DNA of 64,000 nucleotides from NCBI GenBank assembly GCA_026401035.1, contig JAPLNR010000069.1:130063-194062 (forward strand), given 5' to 3'. The DNA is from Planctomycetia bacterium. Its GTDB lineage: Bacteria; Planctomycetota; Planctomycetia; Pirellulales; UBA1268. Both the position numbers and the translations under genes were made by a program. The notes under the pieces were generated by a model. The model did no database searches, had not been told where the DNA came from, and was given only the letters and a program-made list of their open reading frames with translations. Below are positions 25,030-34,639 of this stretch, piece by piece; within the stretch, counting starts at the first letter, position 1; the number at the start of each line of letters is the position of its first letter.

Positions 25030-27306
25030 TCACCAGCCCAGGCTCTTCGGATCGACGCACGACTCGGCCATCGATCGTGAGCGAAAATCCTTCACGCGAT
25101 GAAAGGTGAGGAAGTTCGCATCGTGATAATTGCGGGCACCGCCTTCGACGTCATCACACGCCGTGCGGCTCACCGCGACCAAGTCGTCGCGGTCGAAGAG
25201 CCAGTCGACATATTGGAAGCCGTGCCGCTGCCGCTCGGGATGGTGCAGGATGACCGACCTCAGTTCCCACGTGCGAAGATCCTCCGATCTCAGGAGCGAG
25301 AGGGTGTTTCGCATCCGCGTCCAGTCCTTCGTCACCGCGACGGCGGGCGGCGCCGCATTCGACAGCATCCACCACACCGGCTTCTCACCGACTGATTCCG
25401 TGCGGGGATCCCTTCGGATCGTGAACTTCGTCGCCGACCCGGGCAGATCGATGAACCCGCTCGCCAGGTCGAACGAGGCTGTTGTGCCGTCAGCGCTGAC
25501 CGAGACCACGGCGGCCTTTTCGATCGATCCGGCCTCCACCCGCAGAATGTCAAGCACGCGGCCATCCGCGGTAGCAACGGCGTTGCCTTCAAGCCAGCCG
25601 GTGAACTTGCCACCGAGCCAGGAGGCATTCCGGGGGATCGCATTGGAAAACGTCCAGTTGGTGCGGTCGAGCAGGTCGGCGTCCACCTGCACCGACGCCA
25701 TCATCGCCATGTAGCGATTGCCCCACTCCTTGCCGCCGCTGGCGTCCTCGACCGCCCGCCAGAGCCTGCCGCCATGCACCAGCACCGGCATGGGCGCCGT
25801 ATGAAACTGTCCCTCGGCAAGCAATCCCGTCTTCGCGTCGGTGGGAGTCGTCCACGTGCGACCACCGTCTCGACTCCTGCGGATGACGAGTGGACCATGA
25901 TGCTTGGTTGGCCCCATCAGATAGAGGCCGCCGTCGTGCACGAACAGGTTCGACCAGAAGGCACCCTCTACCCGCGAGATCTTCGTCCACGTCGTGCCAC
26001 GATCGACACTCGAAAAGATGTCGGTGACCGCGGCTTTCCATTCGGCGCTCCCAGGGCCAAAGAAATCATGCGCGGCGACGTAGGTGCCGTCAGGCAGGAT
26101 CGCGATCGTCGGACTGCCGACGAATTGCTTCGTGTGTGCCGGCACATGGTCGATCACGACGCCCGGCACTCTGGCGGCAGGCGGCTTGGCGGCCGGCACG
26201 AGCTTCGTCGGGTCGAGCACGGCATGGGCTATCTTCTTCCGATTCCAGGTGTAGGTGACGTGCACCATGCCGTCGGCAGCCTGGATGATCGCCGGATACG
26301 AATACTCTCCCGGCTTGGTTTCGAGTGTGACGACCGGTGTCCATTCCTTGCCGTCTGTGCTGAGTGCCACGTTCAGCGGCGACCGGCCCTTCTCGGTGTG
26401 GTTATAGACGAGCAGGTGCCGCCCATCGGCAAGCGTGGCGGCATCGGTGCCCGAGTTCGGGTTCGGCAGGTCAGTGAGCGTCATCGCTCCCCACGTCAGG
26501 CCGTTGTCGGGGCTCTCGATCCGAAAGATGCGATTGTTTTTTGTCCGTCCGAGGGCCAAGAGCCGTGTGCCGCCGAGCCGCAGGATGCTCGGCTGGATCG
26601 CGCCGATCGCCTGGCCGTCATTGACCGGGCCGATCACCTGCCAGGTTTTGCCGCCATCCTCACTCCGCTCGCAGTGCACCCGCCACCCGGCATCTTCGCT
26701 GCTGGAGGGCGCGATGATGACGCCGCCGTCCACCGTCACCGGCTTGTTCTTGATCGGCCCCACCGGGCCGCCACGGATTGCGGTGCCGTCGCGGGAGAGC
26801 CGCACCGGCTCACTCCACGTGCGCCCGCCATCGCTGCTCGAACGGACAAGCCCCCACCAGTCCCGCGGGCTCGGGCCAACCTTGGAGAAGAGGAGCAGTT
26901 CGCCGCCCGGCTTCTGGAAGAGTACCGGATTCCAACACGGATAACGCTTGCCGTCGGACTGCACGCCGTCGGCCACTTCGACGGGTGTCGTCCACGAGCC
27001 TGCCTCGAGCCGCGACGTCCAGATCCCGACATCCGGCTGCCCCTCGTTCACGCCACCGAACCAGGCAGTCATCAACGCGCCTGGCTTCGTCTCCACGATC
27101 GTGCTGGCGTGGCACGAGGGCGTGGGCAGTTCCTCGAACAGGAAACTCTTCGCACGGATCGCATCTGCGCCGCATGTCGGATCCCGCACGGCATCGGGCG
27201 TCGCGGCTACGTCGGCAGCCTGTAACCCTGCAGCCGACGGTGCGATCAGACTGCCGATCACGACCACGGCCCACCAGACATATCTCAGACCCGTGGCATG
27301 AAGCAT
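25030..27306 (-). CDS. secreted protein with two sialidase/BNR propeller domains
   Basis: 758 aa with a signal peptide (VWWAVVVIGSLIAPSAAGLQA). Two six-bladed propellers are fused. The first, about residues 50-370, has the neuraminidase-like opening CHASTIVETKPGALMTAWFGG and Asp boxes SSDGGRTW and SEDGGKTW. The second, about 375-750, starts GVVIDHVPAHTKQFVGSPTIA and has SRDGGRTW. Such doubled proteins are annotated as exo-alpha-sialidases in planctomycetes, but the true substrate need not be sialic acid. The 3' end is convergent with the glycosidase-like gene (35 bp apart). Confidence 0.82.
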   Translation of the reverse strand: MLHATGLRYVWWAVVVIGSLIAPSAAGLQAADVAATPDAVRDPTCGADAIRAKSFLFEELPTPSCHASTIVETKPGALMTAWFGGVNEGQPDVGIWTSRLEAGSWTTPVEVADGVQSDGKRYPCWNPVLFQKPGGELLLFSKVGPSPRDWWGLVRSSSDGGRTWSEPVRLSRDGTAIRGGPVGPIKNKPVTVDGGVIIAPSSSEDAGWRVHCERSEDGGKTWQVIGPVNDGQAIGAIQPSILRLGGTRLLALGRTKNNRIFRIESPDNGLTWGAMTLTDLPNPNSGTDAATLADGRHLLVYNHTEKGRSPLNVALSTDGKEWTPVVTLETKPGEYSYPAIIQAADGMVHVTYTWNRKKIAHAVLDPTKLVPAAKPPAARVPGVVIDHVPAHTKQFVGSPTIAILPDGTYVAAHDFFGPGSAEWKAAVTDIFSSVDRGTTWTKISRVEGAFWSNLFVHDGGLYLMGPTKHHGPLVIRRSRDGGRTWTTPTDAKTGLLAEGQFHTAPMPVLVHGGRLWRAVEDASGGKEWGNRYMAMMASVQVDADLLDRTNWTFSNAIPRNASWLGGKFTGWLEGNAVATADGRVLDILRVEAGSIEKAAVVSVSADGTTASFDLASGFIDLPGSATKFTIRRDPRTESVGEKPVWWMLSNAAPPAVAVTKDWTRMRNTLSLLRSEDLRTWELRSVILHHPERQRHGFQYVDWLFDRDDLVAVSRTACDDVEGGARNYHDANFLTFHRVKDFRSRSMAESCVDPKSLGW

Positions 27307-27561
27307 GGCGAGGATTCCCGGGGGGCGACGCGAAGGATAGCCCGGTCAATGGCACTTCGGCAACGATCTTTCGGCTGACGAGCGACTCGTGAGCCTCGGG
27401 AGGAGCGGGATGTCCCGCCACGAGATCCCCTTCCACCAGCCCGTGCCCAGCGCTTTGAGCACCGCCTCCGTCGGCTCCTTCCTGGGCTGCGAGTCGGTCG
27501 TACCAGTCGCGCCGCCCCTGAACGGCTTCATGCGTTCTGGCGCGGGAACACCCAACACCCT

Positions 27562-28713
27562 TCAGTAGGCTTTCAGAAGTTCCCCGTCGGCTTTGGCGCC
27601 GAGCTGCTGCAGCGTGGCGTAATCGATCGTGTCGGCGAAGAAATTCACCACGCCGTCGCCCATCAGAAACACCACGCCGCCCGGATGACGCGAGCGGAAG
27701 CCGCTGCCAGCCGGACTCAATATGAAAGGGATGGTGCAGTCGGAACTATCCACATAGGGCGCAGCGTTGCACGACTCGTAGTTGAGAGGAACGAGCGTAT
27801 TCCCCTTGCCGCAGGCATTGTTGTACGAACACCATCCCCGAGACACTTCGACGCTGCAGCCCTGCCTCACTTCTCCGAAGAAAATGGTGTTTGACAATCC
27901 GTCGCGTATAGCCGCAAGCCGGCAGCGGCCACTGGCAAGAGAATACGACTTCGTCGGATTGAGGTCCCAATTCTCGTAATCAAGCACGTCGCTGAAGTCA
28001 CCGAACACGCCCGGCACACGAACAGACCCGGTTGCCGGTTTCTTGTAACTCGTTTGAAAGAGTCCTGCGAAACCGCCCTTGCACGGCATCCAATTCGTGC
28101 CGTCCGGACCAGCACAGCCGATGTAATTCAGCGGAGCACTTCCCTTCACAACTCGTTCCGGCTCAGGCGACGGCATGTAATCAGTTGGGCAGACGTAGGT
28201 CGCGATGGAAACCGTGCGCATTTGTTTCGCCGGACTGCTGCCAGGGACATTAACGTAAGTACAATTGCGCTGCGGAGTTGCGATCCAGCTCAACGGTGGC
28301 TCGGACATGTCGAATCCAGCGTAGAGGTTCATCTGCTCAAGAAAGGGCAGCAGGTAGATCGTGGCGGATCCATGGCCAAAGGTGGTCGCGCTCCCGTAGC
28401 TGTAAGGGCCAACCTGGCCATTTGGCAAAACATCGCCGTTGGCTTGGGCGTAGTGATGCAAAGCAGTGCCGATTTGTTTCAGGTTGCCTTGGCACTGGTT
28501 GCGCCGGGCGCTTTCTCGGGCTGACTGCACAGCCGGCAGCAAAAGCGCCACGACGAGACCAAGGATGGCGATCGTCGCCAAGAGTTCCACGAGCGTGAAC
28601 CCGCGATGAGCGGCCTGGGATTCACCAAGAGCCGTCGAGTGGATGCAGTGGATATCGCTACTTGTTCGTCGTGAGCGCAAGGGTAATCCCCTTTGTTGAT
28701 CTGGCGATCTCAT
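27562..28713 (-). CDS. DUF1559 type II secretion pseudopilin-like protein
   Basis: Up to 383 aa. The prepilin signature G-FTLVELLATIAILGLVVALLLPAV lies at about residues 38-64, after a short basic leader; the prepilin peptidase would cut before Phe. DUF1559 follows (SARESARRNQCQGNLKQIGTALHHYAQANG, YVCPTD, and C-terminal SRHPGGVVFLMGDGVVNF), the phylum-specific major pilin-like family. The ATG at 28713 overlaps the upstream lipoprotein gene by 56 bp; a TTG at 28680 preceded by AGGGGA is a possible alternative start. It pairs with the lipoprotein, a common arrangement. Confidence 0.88.
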   Translation of the reverse strand: MRSPDQQRGLPLRSRRTSSDIHCIHSTALGESQAAHRGFTLVELLATIAILGLVVALLLPAVQSARESARRNQCQGNLKQIGTALHHYAQANGDVLPNGQVGPYSYGSATTFGHGSATIYLLPFLEQMNLYAGFDMSEPPLSWIATPQRNCTYVNVPGSSPAKQMRTVSIATYVCPTDYMPSPEPERVVKGSAPLNYIGCAGPDGTNWMPCKGGFAGLFQTSYKKPATGSVRVPGVFGDFSDVLDYENWDLNPTKSYSLASGRCRLAAIRDGLSNTIFFGEVRQGCSVEVSRGWCSYNNACGKGNTLVPLNYESCNAAPYVDSSDCTIPFILSPAGSGFRSRHPGGVVFLMGDGVVNFFADTIDYATLQQLGAKADGELLKAY

Positions 28714-29137
28714 ACGTCAATCCGCTCGTCTCAGCAGTCGAGTACCGCTCAGGGATGATGTACTTCTTGATCGAGGGATTTTTTTTGATCACTTCGACCG
28801 TCTCTGTATTCGAACCGTTTGTTTCGCCCCCAGACGGCACTCGCACGACCTTAGGATTGGTAAACTCCGCCAAGAAAACCGCGACGCCGTACCCACCAGG
28901 CGCTACCCCTTGGTGCATTCCCAATTCTTTGAGCGAGAATCGGCCGTCAGCGTCGGTTTCTGCCAAGCCTGGACGTCCAGTTGTCTTTGGCATGAACGTG
29001 ACGCTCGCGCCCTTGACCGGCTTGCCGTCGAGCGTGACCACGCCCTCCACGGGGTAGCGCAGTACCTGCGGCCCGCAGCCCGCAAGGACGGCGGCAGCGA
29101 ATGTGGCGAAAAGCCACTGGCGGCACATGGGCCTCAT
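28658..29137 (-). CDS. small lipoprotein with carboxypeptidase-regulatory-like (transthyretin-like) domain
   Basis: 159 aa. Lipoprotein signal ending in the lipobox LAGC (Cys at residue 21). The rest is a single beta-sandwich: PVEGVVTLDGKPVKGASVTFMP, AETDADGRFSLKELG, GGYGVAVFLAEF, ending GLTYEIARSTKGITLALTTNK. This G-x-V-x-x-D-G-K-P-V pattern is typical of the planctomycete lipoproteins encoded next to DUF1559 pseudopilins, and here the two genes overlap. Function unknown; surface or periplasmic. The region upstream has a GCTA-N8-TAGC dyad 58 bp before the start. Confidence 0.82.
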   Translation of the reverse strand: MRPMCRQWLFATFAAAVLAGCGPQVLRYPVEGVVTLDGKPVKGASVTFMPKTTGRPGLAETDADGRFSLKELGMHQGVAPGGYGVAVFLAEFTNPKVVRVPSGGETNGSNTETVEVIKKNPSIKKYIIPERYSTAETSGLTYEIARSTKGITLALTTNK

Positions 29138-29194
29138 GACGTTATCCCAATGAATCAGGCTCAGTAAATCCGGCCGAGAAAGGGCCTTACCCCC

Positions 29195-29214
29195 TCGCTA
29201 ACATGGTATAGCCA
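29195..29214. promoter_or_regulatory. candidate operator, GCTA-N8-TAGC dyad (copy 5)
   Basis: TCGCTA-ACATGGTA-TAGCCA, 58 bp upstream of the lipoprotein/pseudopilin operon. The GCTA/TAGC core is perfect. Confidence 0.4.
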
Positions 29215-29565
29215 GGCAGTTTGAACGTCAACGTCATCCCCCAACCCGTTCCAGTCCCACGCGCGCACCAGGACAGATTTCCTTTGGGTCGAGGCTCAGG
29301 TCGGCCACCAACTCCTTCAGCTTCCTGCTGGGTTCCATTCTTGCCGGACTCGGCCTGCCTCAGCGGGAATGCAGTCTGCTGTTTCGTGTGCTGCTTTCTG
29401 CCCAGCGAAAACCTGCCCTTTCTCGCGATGCCAAAGGTCGAAAGTCTCACATCAAGGATCGATCAAGAAAGGGGCAGGACGACACTTCCTGTGCCGTTTA
29501 GCACCACCGGGAAAAAAGCCGTAGAAATGGGCGGACGGCGGTTCAGTGACAGGCTGAAGCCTGCC
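29215..29565. other. intergenic region without a recognised gene
   Basis: About 350 bp between the lipoprotein promoter and the 3' end of the autotransporter-repeat gene. Open frames here on both strands lack family features. Its last part holds CAGGCT-GA-AGCCTG (29550-29563) within GACAGGCTGAAGCCTGCCC, a near-palindrome that may be another dispersed element or part of the end of the convergent transcript. Confidence 0.4.
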
Positions 29566-32500
29566 CTACTTTTGGCGGCGCTTCCAGAGCGACCAGCCCG
29601 CCATCGCGATGCCGACGCCAGCGAAAATGATGGTGTTGGGCTCCGGGACGATCACGAGATTGATGCCCTGGCCATCGCTCGCCACGCGGACCGAGTAGTT
29701 GCCCGCGGACGGTGCGGTATTGGCCCAGTTCGCAAACGACACGTTGAAGAGGCTCGTGATGTCAGTGCCCGCGGCCGCGGTGCCCGACGCGAGCAGCACA
29801 CTCGACGCACTCACGAGGCTCCACGTGTAGCTGCCACCGGCGACGTAGTTCGCCATCGGCCCGGCCGCGTTCAGCGACGTGAGCGTGGTCAAATCGAGCA
29901 AATACGTGCTCGCCCCGCTCAAGCTCGTCAGGTCAAGGGCCCCGGTGACCGTGAGCAAGTCCCAGTTCGTGCCCACGATGCCGGTGGCGTCGTTGATTTC
30001 CCACTGGTACCCCGCATCCGAGGACTGCCACGCAAGATTGCCATTGATCGTGAGATTACCGGGACTGTTGCCCGGAGCCAGCATGCCGGGCACCCGCAGG
30101 GTGCCGCCCGCAAGATCGATCGTTCCGTTTCCCATCACCTTCTGGCCAGCCGCGAAGGTGAACGTGTTGCCCACTCCCGCCTGAACCGATAGATCGAGCA
30201 CGGCTCCGCTCGAGCCGGCGTTGCCCGCAACGATCGTCTGGCTGCCGGCCAGCGAGCCGCCTGCCCCGAGTGCGAGCGTTCCTGCGGAGATGATCGTGCT
30301 GCCGGTATAGATGTTGGATCCCGACAGCGTGAACTTGCCGCTGCCGATCTTCGTAAGGCCGCCTGAGCCGGAGAGAACGCCCGAGTAGTTGCCGTTCCCG
30401 TCAACAGAAAGCCTGTTGATGCCGAGAGCCACGTTCGCGGCACCGTTCAGCGAACCGAACGATTCGTTGCCGCCAAGGGCGAGGCTCGCGCCGCTCGAGC
30501 CGGAGACGGCCACGTTGGCCTGCGTGAACCGGCTGCCACCGCTGCCGAGCGTGAGCGCGCCGGCATTGAGGTTGACGACCGTCGCGTCGGACGTGCCGTT
30601 GAGCGCGGAGTTGGCCGTCACGTTAAGGGTGCCGCCGCCGAGATTCGCGGTCACCATGCCGCCACCGAGGCCATAGGTGGAGGCCGTGAGCTTGCCCCCC
30701 GAGCCGGTCAGCGATCCGCTCGTAATCGTCAAGCCGCCGACGGTGTTCGAATTGGCACCCATGCGCAACTCGCCGCCGGCTACCGTTACGGCCGTCGAAC
30801 CGGAAAGGGCATTCGACACGCCAAGTGCGAGCACGCCCCCTGTCACCTGCGTCGCACCGCCATACGTGTTGGCACCGAGCAAGGTGAGCGTGCCGGCGCC
30901 CGACTGCGTGAGACCGCCTGCTCCGGAAACCGTGCCCGAGAGCGTTGAGCCTGCGGTGCTGTCGTATTGAAACGTCGATCCAGCGGCCACGGAGACGTCG
31001 CCCGCATAGGTGCCCGTAGTTCCGACCAGTTGCCCGGCCCCGCCAATCCGCAACGCGCCCGCGCTGATGGCCGTCGTGCCGGTATATGTGTTGCTGCCGC
31101 TGAGAGTCAGTGTGCCTGTGCCCACTTTCGTCAGGTTGCTCGTTGAACTCAGCACGGCCGCATAGGTGGTGCTGCTGTTGTTGTTTCCAACAGTCAGGTT
31201 CTTGGTGAGCGCGATGTCGTAGCCGGTGCCGGCGGATGCGGCCGAAAGTCCACCGAGCACGGGTGCTGCGGTAAGGTTCAAATTACCGCCGCCCATCACG
31301 AGCGTGCTGAACTGAAGAACGTTGGCGTTTTGAGTGTAAATCCCGCCCTCGTTGAGGTAGGTGGCGCCCGTGAACGTGCCCGGCGCGCTCAGGAACAAAT
31401 TCCCCAGGCCCAACTTAGTGAGGGTGGTCGGAGTCGTGGGATCGACGTCGGCAATGGTGGCGGCGATAGATGAATTTTGACCAGTTTGTCGTACGACCAG
31501 TTCAGGGTTTGCCGAGGAAAGCGCTGTGAGAACCCCGGAGCCAGAGACGTTAACGAGAGTAGCTGAGTTCAGCCCGTAAATGCCCGACGTCCTGAGGACC
31601 TGACCCGAGCCGATCGTGATGGTGGTTGCTGAGCCTGAGTTGGCAAGCAACGTATTGATCGACGTGGTCGCAGAAGAGAGCGTGAATGTTCCGGCAGCCG
31701 ACAGGTTGAACTTTGCATTCGCGGTTGAGTCGCTGGCGAGAGCCTGCGTGCCGGTGTAGGAGGTGTAGCCGGTGTACGCGACCACGTTTCCGTTGCCGTC
31801 CTTAGTGGCCCATTCGTTGCCAACCATCGCCCACGGCCCAAGTATTCCGTTTGAGGTGACATTGGAAACCTTGATCGCTTGCGTGGCGTTTCCCACGCCA
31901 AACGTCATGCCGGTTGAACCGGCGTTGCGAGTGATGGTGCCCAGCGTCAGGGTGCCCGAGTTGCTCGTGCCATTGATCGCGGAGGCTGAGGCAGTCGCAC
32001 CGCTACCGAGCGTGACGCCTGCGACAGTTTGGTTGCTCGCGCCATTGTTCTTGGGAACGAACGTGAGCCTTCCTCCATTCGACAGATTCAACGTGGAAGT
32101 GGTGCCGAGAATGTTGTCGCCACTGACGCCACCTGACTGAAAATCAAGCCGCACCGTCGCCCCCGACACGTTGAGGGCTCCCGTGTACATTCCCTGAGTA
32201 AGAAGATAAGCCGTGTTCGCTCCATTCACGGCGACGGTTCCGGATGTGGACGTGATATTCGACGCGAGATTAAGGTTATTCGTGACAGTGATGAGACCGC
32301 CACCAGCACCCGTGAAATTGATCGTGCCGCTGGTGAGCTTGTAAATAGTTGAGTTTGAGCCGATCGCGGTGATGCTATTGACGTTTTGGGTGGCATTCAC
32401 CGTCACCGTGTTGGCCCCGGTAGCGCCTGTGTTGTTTAAAACGGCATCCTCGCCCGATACCCATCCTTGGAGGGTCGTGCCGTCCAGCGTCCAGAAGTTG

Positions 32501-32670
32501 TTGACTCCCCACGTGCCAGGCCCGGGCGTGATGCCCGCTCCCGCAGCTGTGTCCCACGTGTAGGTGACCGCGCGGGCGGGCGACAAAGAGAGCGCGGTGA
32601 GGAGCGCTAACGCCACGATCGTGTATGCACGAACAAGCACCCGTCCCTGTGATGAACTGCGCATCTGCAT
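29566..32670 (-). CDS. PEP-CTERM surface protein with autotransporter-associated beta-strand repeats
   Basis: 1034 aa from the ATG at 32670 (GGGGAG 9 nt upstream; the frame is open 36 codons further up). Signal peptide VRAYTIVALALLTALSLSPARA. Most of the length is Gly/Ser/Thr/Asn-rich beta-helix, with autotransporter-associated repeats of the form G-L-T-K-x-G-x-G-T-L-T-L-S-G-x-N-T-Y-T-G, for example near residues 510, 585 and 800. The end is VPEPNTIIFAGVGIAMAGW followed by KRRQK: a PEP-CTERM sorting signal (PEP motif, transmembrane helix, basic tail) for exosortase/archaeosortase-type processing. No outer-membrane autotransporter barrel is present. Likely a surface or matrix protein near the polysaccharide enzymes. 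Confidence 0.88.
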   Translation of the reverse strand: MQMRSSSQGRVLVRAYTIVALALLTALSLSPARAVTYTWDTAAGAGITPGPGTWGVNNFWTLDGTTLQGWVSGEDAVLNNTGATGANTVTVNATQNVNSITAIGSNSTIYKLTSGTINFTGAGGGLITVTNNLNLASNITSTSGTVAVNGANTAYLLTQGMYTGALNVSGATVRLDFQSGGVSGDNILGTTSTLNLSNGGRLTFVPKNNGASNQTVAGVTLGSGATASASAINGTSNSGTLTLGTITRNAGSTGMTFGVGNATQAIKVSNVTSNGILGPWAMVGNEWATKDGNGNVVAYTGYTSYTGTQALASDSTANAKFNLSAAGTFTLSSATTSINTLLANSGSATTITIGSGQVLRTSGIYGLNSATLVNVSGSGVLTALSSANPELVVRQTGQNSSIAATIADVDPTTPTTLTKLGLGNLFLSAPGTFTGATYLNEGGIYTQNANVLQFSTLVMGGGNLNLTAAPVLGGLSAASAGTGYDIALTKNLTVGNNNSSTTYAAVLSSTSNLTKVGTGTLTLSGSNTYTGTTAISAGALRIGGAGQLVGTTGTYAGDVSVAAGSTFQYDSTAGSTLSGTVSGAGGLTQSGAGTLTLLGANTYGGATQVTGGVLALGVSNALSGSTAVTVAGGELRMGANSNTVGGLTITSGSLTGSGGKLTASTYGLGGGMVTANLGGGTLNVTANSALNGTSDATVVNLNAGALTLGSGGSRFTQANVAVSGSSGASLALGGNESFGSLNGAANVALGINRLSVDGNGNYSGVLSGSGGLTKIGSGKFTLSGSNIYTGSTIISAGTLALGAGGSLAGSQTIVAGNAGSSGAVLDLSVQAGVGNTFTFAAGQKVMGNGTIDLAGGTLRVPGMLAPGNSPGNLTINGNLAWQSSDAGYQWEINDATGIVGTNWDLLTVTGALDLTSLSGASTYLLDLTTLTSLNAAGPMANYVAGGSYTWSLVSASSVLLASGTAAAGTDITSLFNVSFANWANTAPSAGNYSVRVASDGQGINLVIVPEPNTIIFAGVGIAMAGWSLWKRRQK

Positions 32671-32784
32671 GAGATGAACTCCCCAGCAAGTTTGTTTCGT
32701 GGTTCCGGGAACCACCCGAACTGATGCCTGCCAATAGTTGCCAATCGAAGGTGCCGAGGTACTCCCACCCCCCCACACGAACCA

Positions 32785-32804
32785 ATGCTAGCATATGGTA
32801 GGCT
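32785..32804. promoter_or_regulatory. candidate operator, GCTA-N8-TAG dyad (copy 6)
   Basis: ATGCTA-GCATATGG-TAGGCT in the divergent region between the surface protein gene (115 bp) and the sulfatase at 32945 (141 bp). The surroundings are AT-rich, as expected for a promoter. Confidence 0.4.
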
Positions 32805-32944
32805 TTTCTGCAGGTGCCGTCAAGTATCAGGAAAACCATTAGAAAAACGTTTTCCGGATGGGTGCTTGAGCCGTAAATTGCCCCGGAAATGGGTCGCCAA
32901 ACGGCGGTTTTTGGGGTCCACGTCCGACATGGAGAACTTCGAAC

Positions 32945-34639
32945 ATGCTGTGCTCTTCGCTTCCGTCCGGACCGTCGCGGATCTTTGGCCTCCTTGCCTG
33001 CATCCTGTTTACCGGCATGGCGGGCCAGGCCGCCGATGGGCCCCGACAGGAGCGCCCCAATGTCGTCGTGATCCTCGCCGATGACCTGGGCTTCGGCGAC
33101 GTCCACTGCTACGACCCCGATCACGCCAAGGTGCCCACACCGAATATCGATCGGGTTGCAACGCAGGGGATGCGTTTCACCGATGCGCATTCGAGCGCCT
33201 CGCTCTGCTCGCCCACCCGGTATGCCCTCCTCACTGGCCGATTCAGCTGGCGGACTCATCTGCAGACTCATGTCGTGCGCACCTACGGCACGCCGCTGAT
33301 CGCTTCAGACCGCCTCACGCTGCCCGGCATGCTGCGCGAGCAGGGCTACCGAACCGCCTGCTTTGGAAAGTGGCATCTCGGCTGGGATTGGCCGCTGCGA
33401 CAAAAGGATGGCACGGTGGCCCATGCCCCGGCCGATAGATTCCTGCAGCAGCGGTCAGGCCGGCCCGTGTTTAGCGAGCCCATCGGGCAGGGCCCGACGA
33501 CACGCGGATTCGACCAGTACTTCGGCGTCGATGTGCCGAACTACCCCCCGTACACATTCATCAAGAATGACCGAATGACCGCCGATCCTGCGGCGGAAAA
33601 GACGGTTGATGACCGGATTCGCTGGGGCCATGAAGGACCGATGGTGCCTGGCTGGCAGTTCGACCGGATTCTCCCCACGATCATCGAACACACCGAAGAC
33701 TCGATCGCCCAGTGGGGCCGCGACGGGCAGCCGTTCTTCCTCTATCTGGCGCTGACCACGCCCCATGAGCCGATCGCGCCGTCCGAGCCGTTTCGCGGCA
33801 AAAGCGGCCTCTGCGATGTCGCCGACCTCATCATGGAGACCGACGCGGCAGTCGGCCGAGTCGCAGACGCGCTTCAGAAAGCCGGTCTTGCAGACAACAC
33901 GCTACTGATTGTCACCTCCGACAACGGCCACTGCCACTACACGGGCATCGAACCATTTGAAAAGGTGGGGCATCGGGTCGCCGGACCCTACAAGGGCTAC
34001 AAGAACAACCTGACCGAAGGCGGGCACCGCGTGCCGTTTGTCGTGCGTTGGCCGGGCACAGTCGCCCCGGGAACGGTGAACGATCAGCTCGTGTGCCTGA
34101 GCGACATCTTTGCGACCTGTGCCGAGATCTGCGGTACGACGCTGCCCGACGATTCCGCGGAAGACAGCGTGAGCTTCCTGCCTCTCCTCCGGGGAAGCGA
34201 CCGCCCCACCCGCGACGATCTCGTGCTCCAGGGGCATGGCACCGAGCTGGCCATCCGCAGCGGGCCCTGGAAGCTGATCGCGCCGACCGTGCGCACCCCG
34301 CTGGCCGACGGCAGCCATGCCGCTGCCAAGCAGAAGGCCGCTGCCAAGCAGAAGGCCGCTGCTGAGCAGAAGCCCGAGACGTTCAAGCTCTTCAACGTCG
34401 TCGATGATCCCAAGGAGAACCGCACGTTCGAATCGGCGCGGCCCGACATCGTCGCCAGGCTCCATGGCCTTCTGACGAAGTACATCGCGGACGGACGCAG
34501 CACGCCTGGCCCGGCCCGACGCAACGATATTTCGATCCGCCTGCCCGCGATCGCTAAGACCGGCCCGCGTCCAGCAGGCCGAGAAACCACTGCATCCGGG
34601 GATCATCTCCCTCGAATACCGATCGCCATTCAGCCTTGA
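32945..34639 (+). CDS. secreted sulfatase with a KQKAAA tandem-repeat insert
   Basis: 564 aa, GGAG 10 nt before the ATG, Sec signal to about residue 29. VVVILADDLGFGDVHCYDP, C88-S-P-T-R, FGKWHLGWDWP and LLIVTSDNGH are the sulfatase motifs. Similar in layout to the gene at 37023 (both have TPHI or TPNI then a C-x-P-x-R-YALLTGR stretch), so the two are probably paralogues. Near residue 460 there are three 6-residue units AAAKQK, AAAKQK, AAAEQK encoded by 18-bp tandem DNA repeats. The last 86 bp overlap the convergent nucleotidyltransferase gene, so the C-terminal tail after about residue 535 is probably dispensable. Confidence 0.9.
   Translation: MLCSSLPSGPSRIFGLLACILFTGMAGQAADGPRQERPNVVVILADDLGFGDVHCYDPDHAKVPTPNIDRVATQGMRFTDAHSSASLCSPTRYALLTGRFSWRTHLQTHVVRTYGTPLIASDRLTLPGMLREQGYRTACFGKWHLGWDWPLRQKDGTVAHAPADRFLQQRSGRPVFSEPIGQGPTTRGFDQYFGVDVPNYPPYTFIKNDRMTADPAAEKTVDDRIRWGHEGPMVPGWQFDRILPTIIEHTEDSIAQWGRDGQPFFLYLALTTPHEPIAPSEPFRGKSGLCDVADLIMETDAAVGRVADALQKAGLADNTLLIVTSDNGHCHYTGIEPFEKVGHRVAGPYKGYKNNLTEGGHRVPFVVRWPGTVAPGTVNDQLVCLSDIFATCAEICGTTLPDDSAEDSVSFLPLLRGSDRPTRDDLVLQGHGTELAIRSGPWKLIAPTVRTPLADGSHAAAKQKAAAKQKAAAEQKPETFKLFNVVDDPKENRTFESARPDIVARLHGLLTKYIADGRSTPGPARRNDISIRLPAIAKTGPRPAGRETTASGDHLPRIPIAIQP
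34319..34372 (+). repeat. three 18-bp tandem repeats inside a sulfatase gene
   Basis: Three units of GCCGCTGCCAAGCAGAAG (the third with two base changes giving GAG). In frame, so unit gain or loss would not break the gene. Confidence 0.8.

Noticed and set aside
27346..27558. A 70-codon minus-strand frame between the pseudopilin and sialidase genes
   Set aside because: No family, signal peptide or ribosome site; considered a possible transposase scrap but nothing supports it.
29187..29450. An 87-codon minus-strand frame upstream of the lipoprotein gene
   Set aside because: Low similarity to any protein style, overlaps the candidate operator and promoter.
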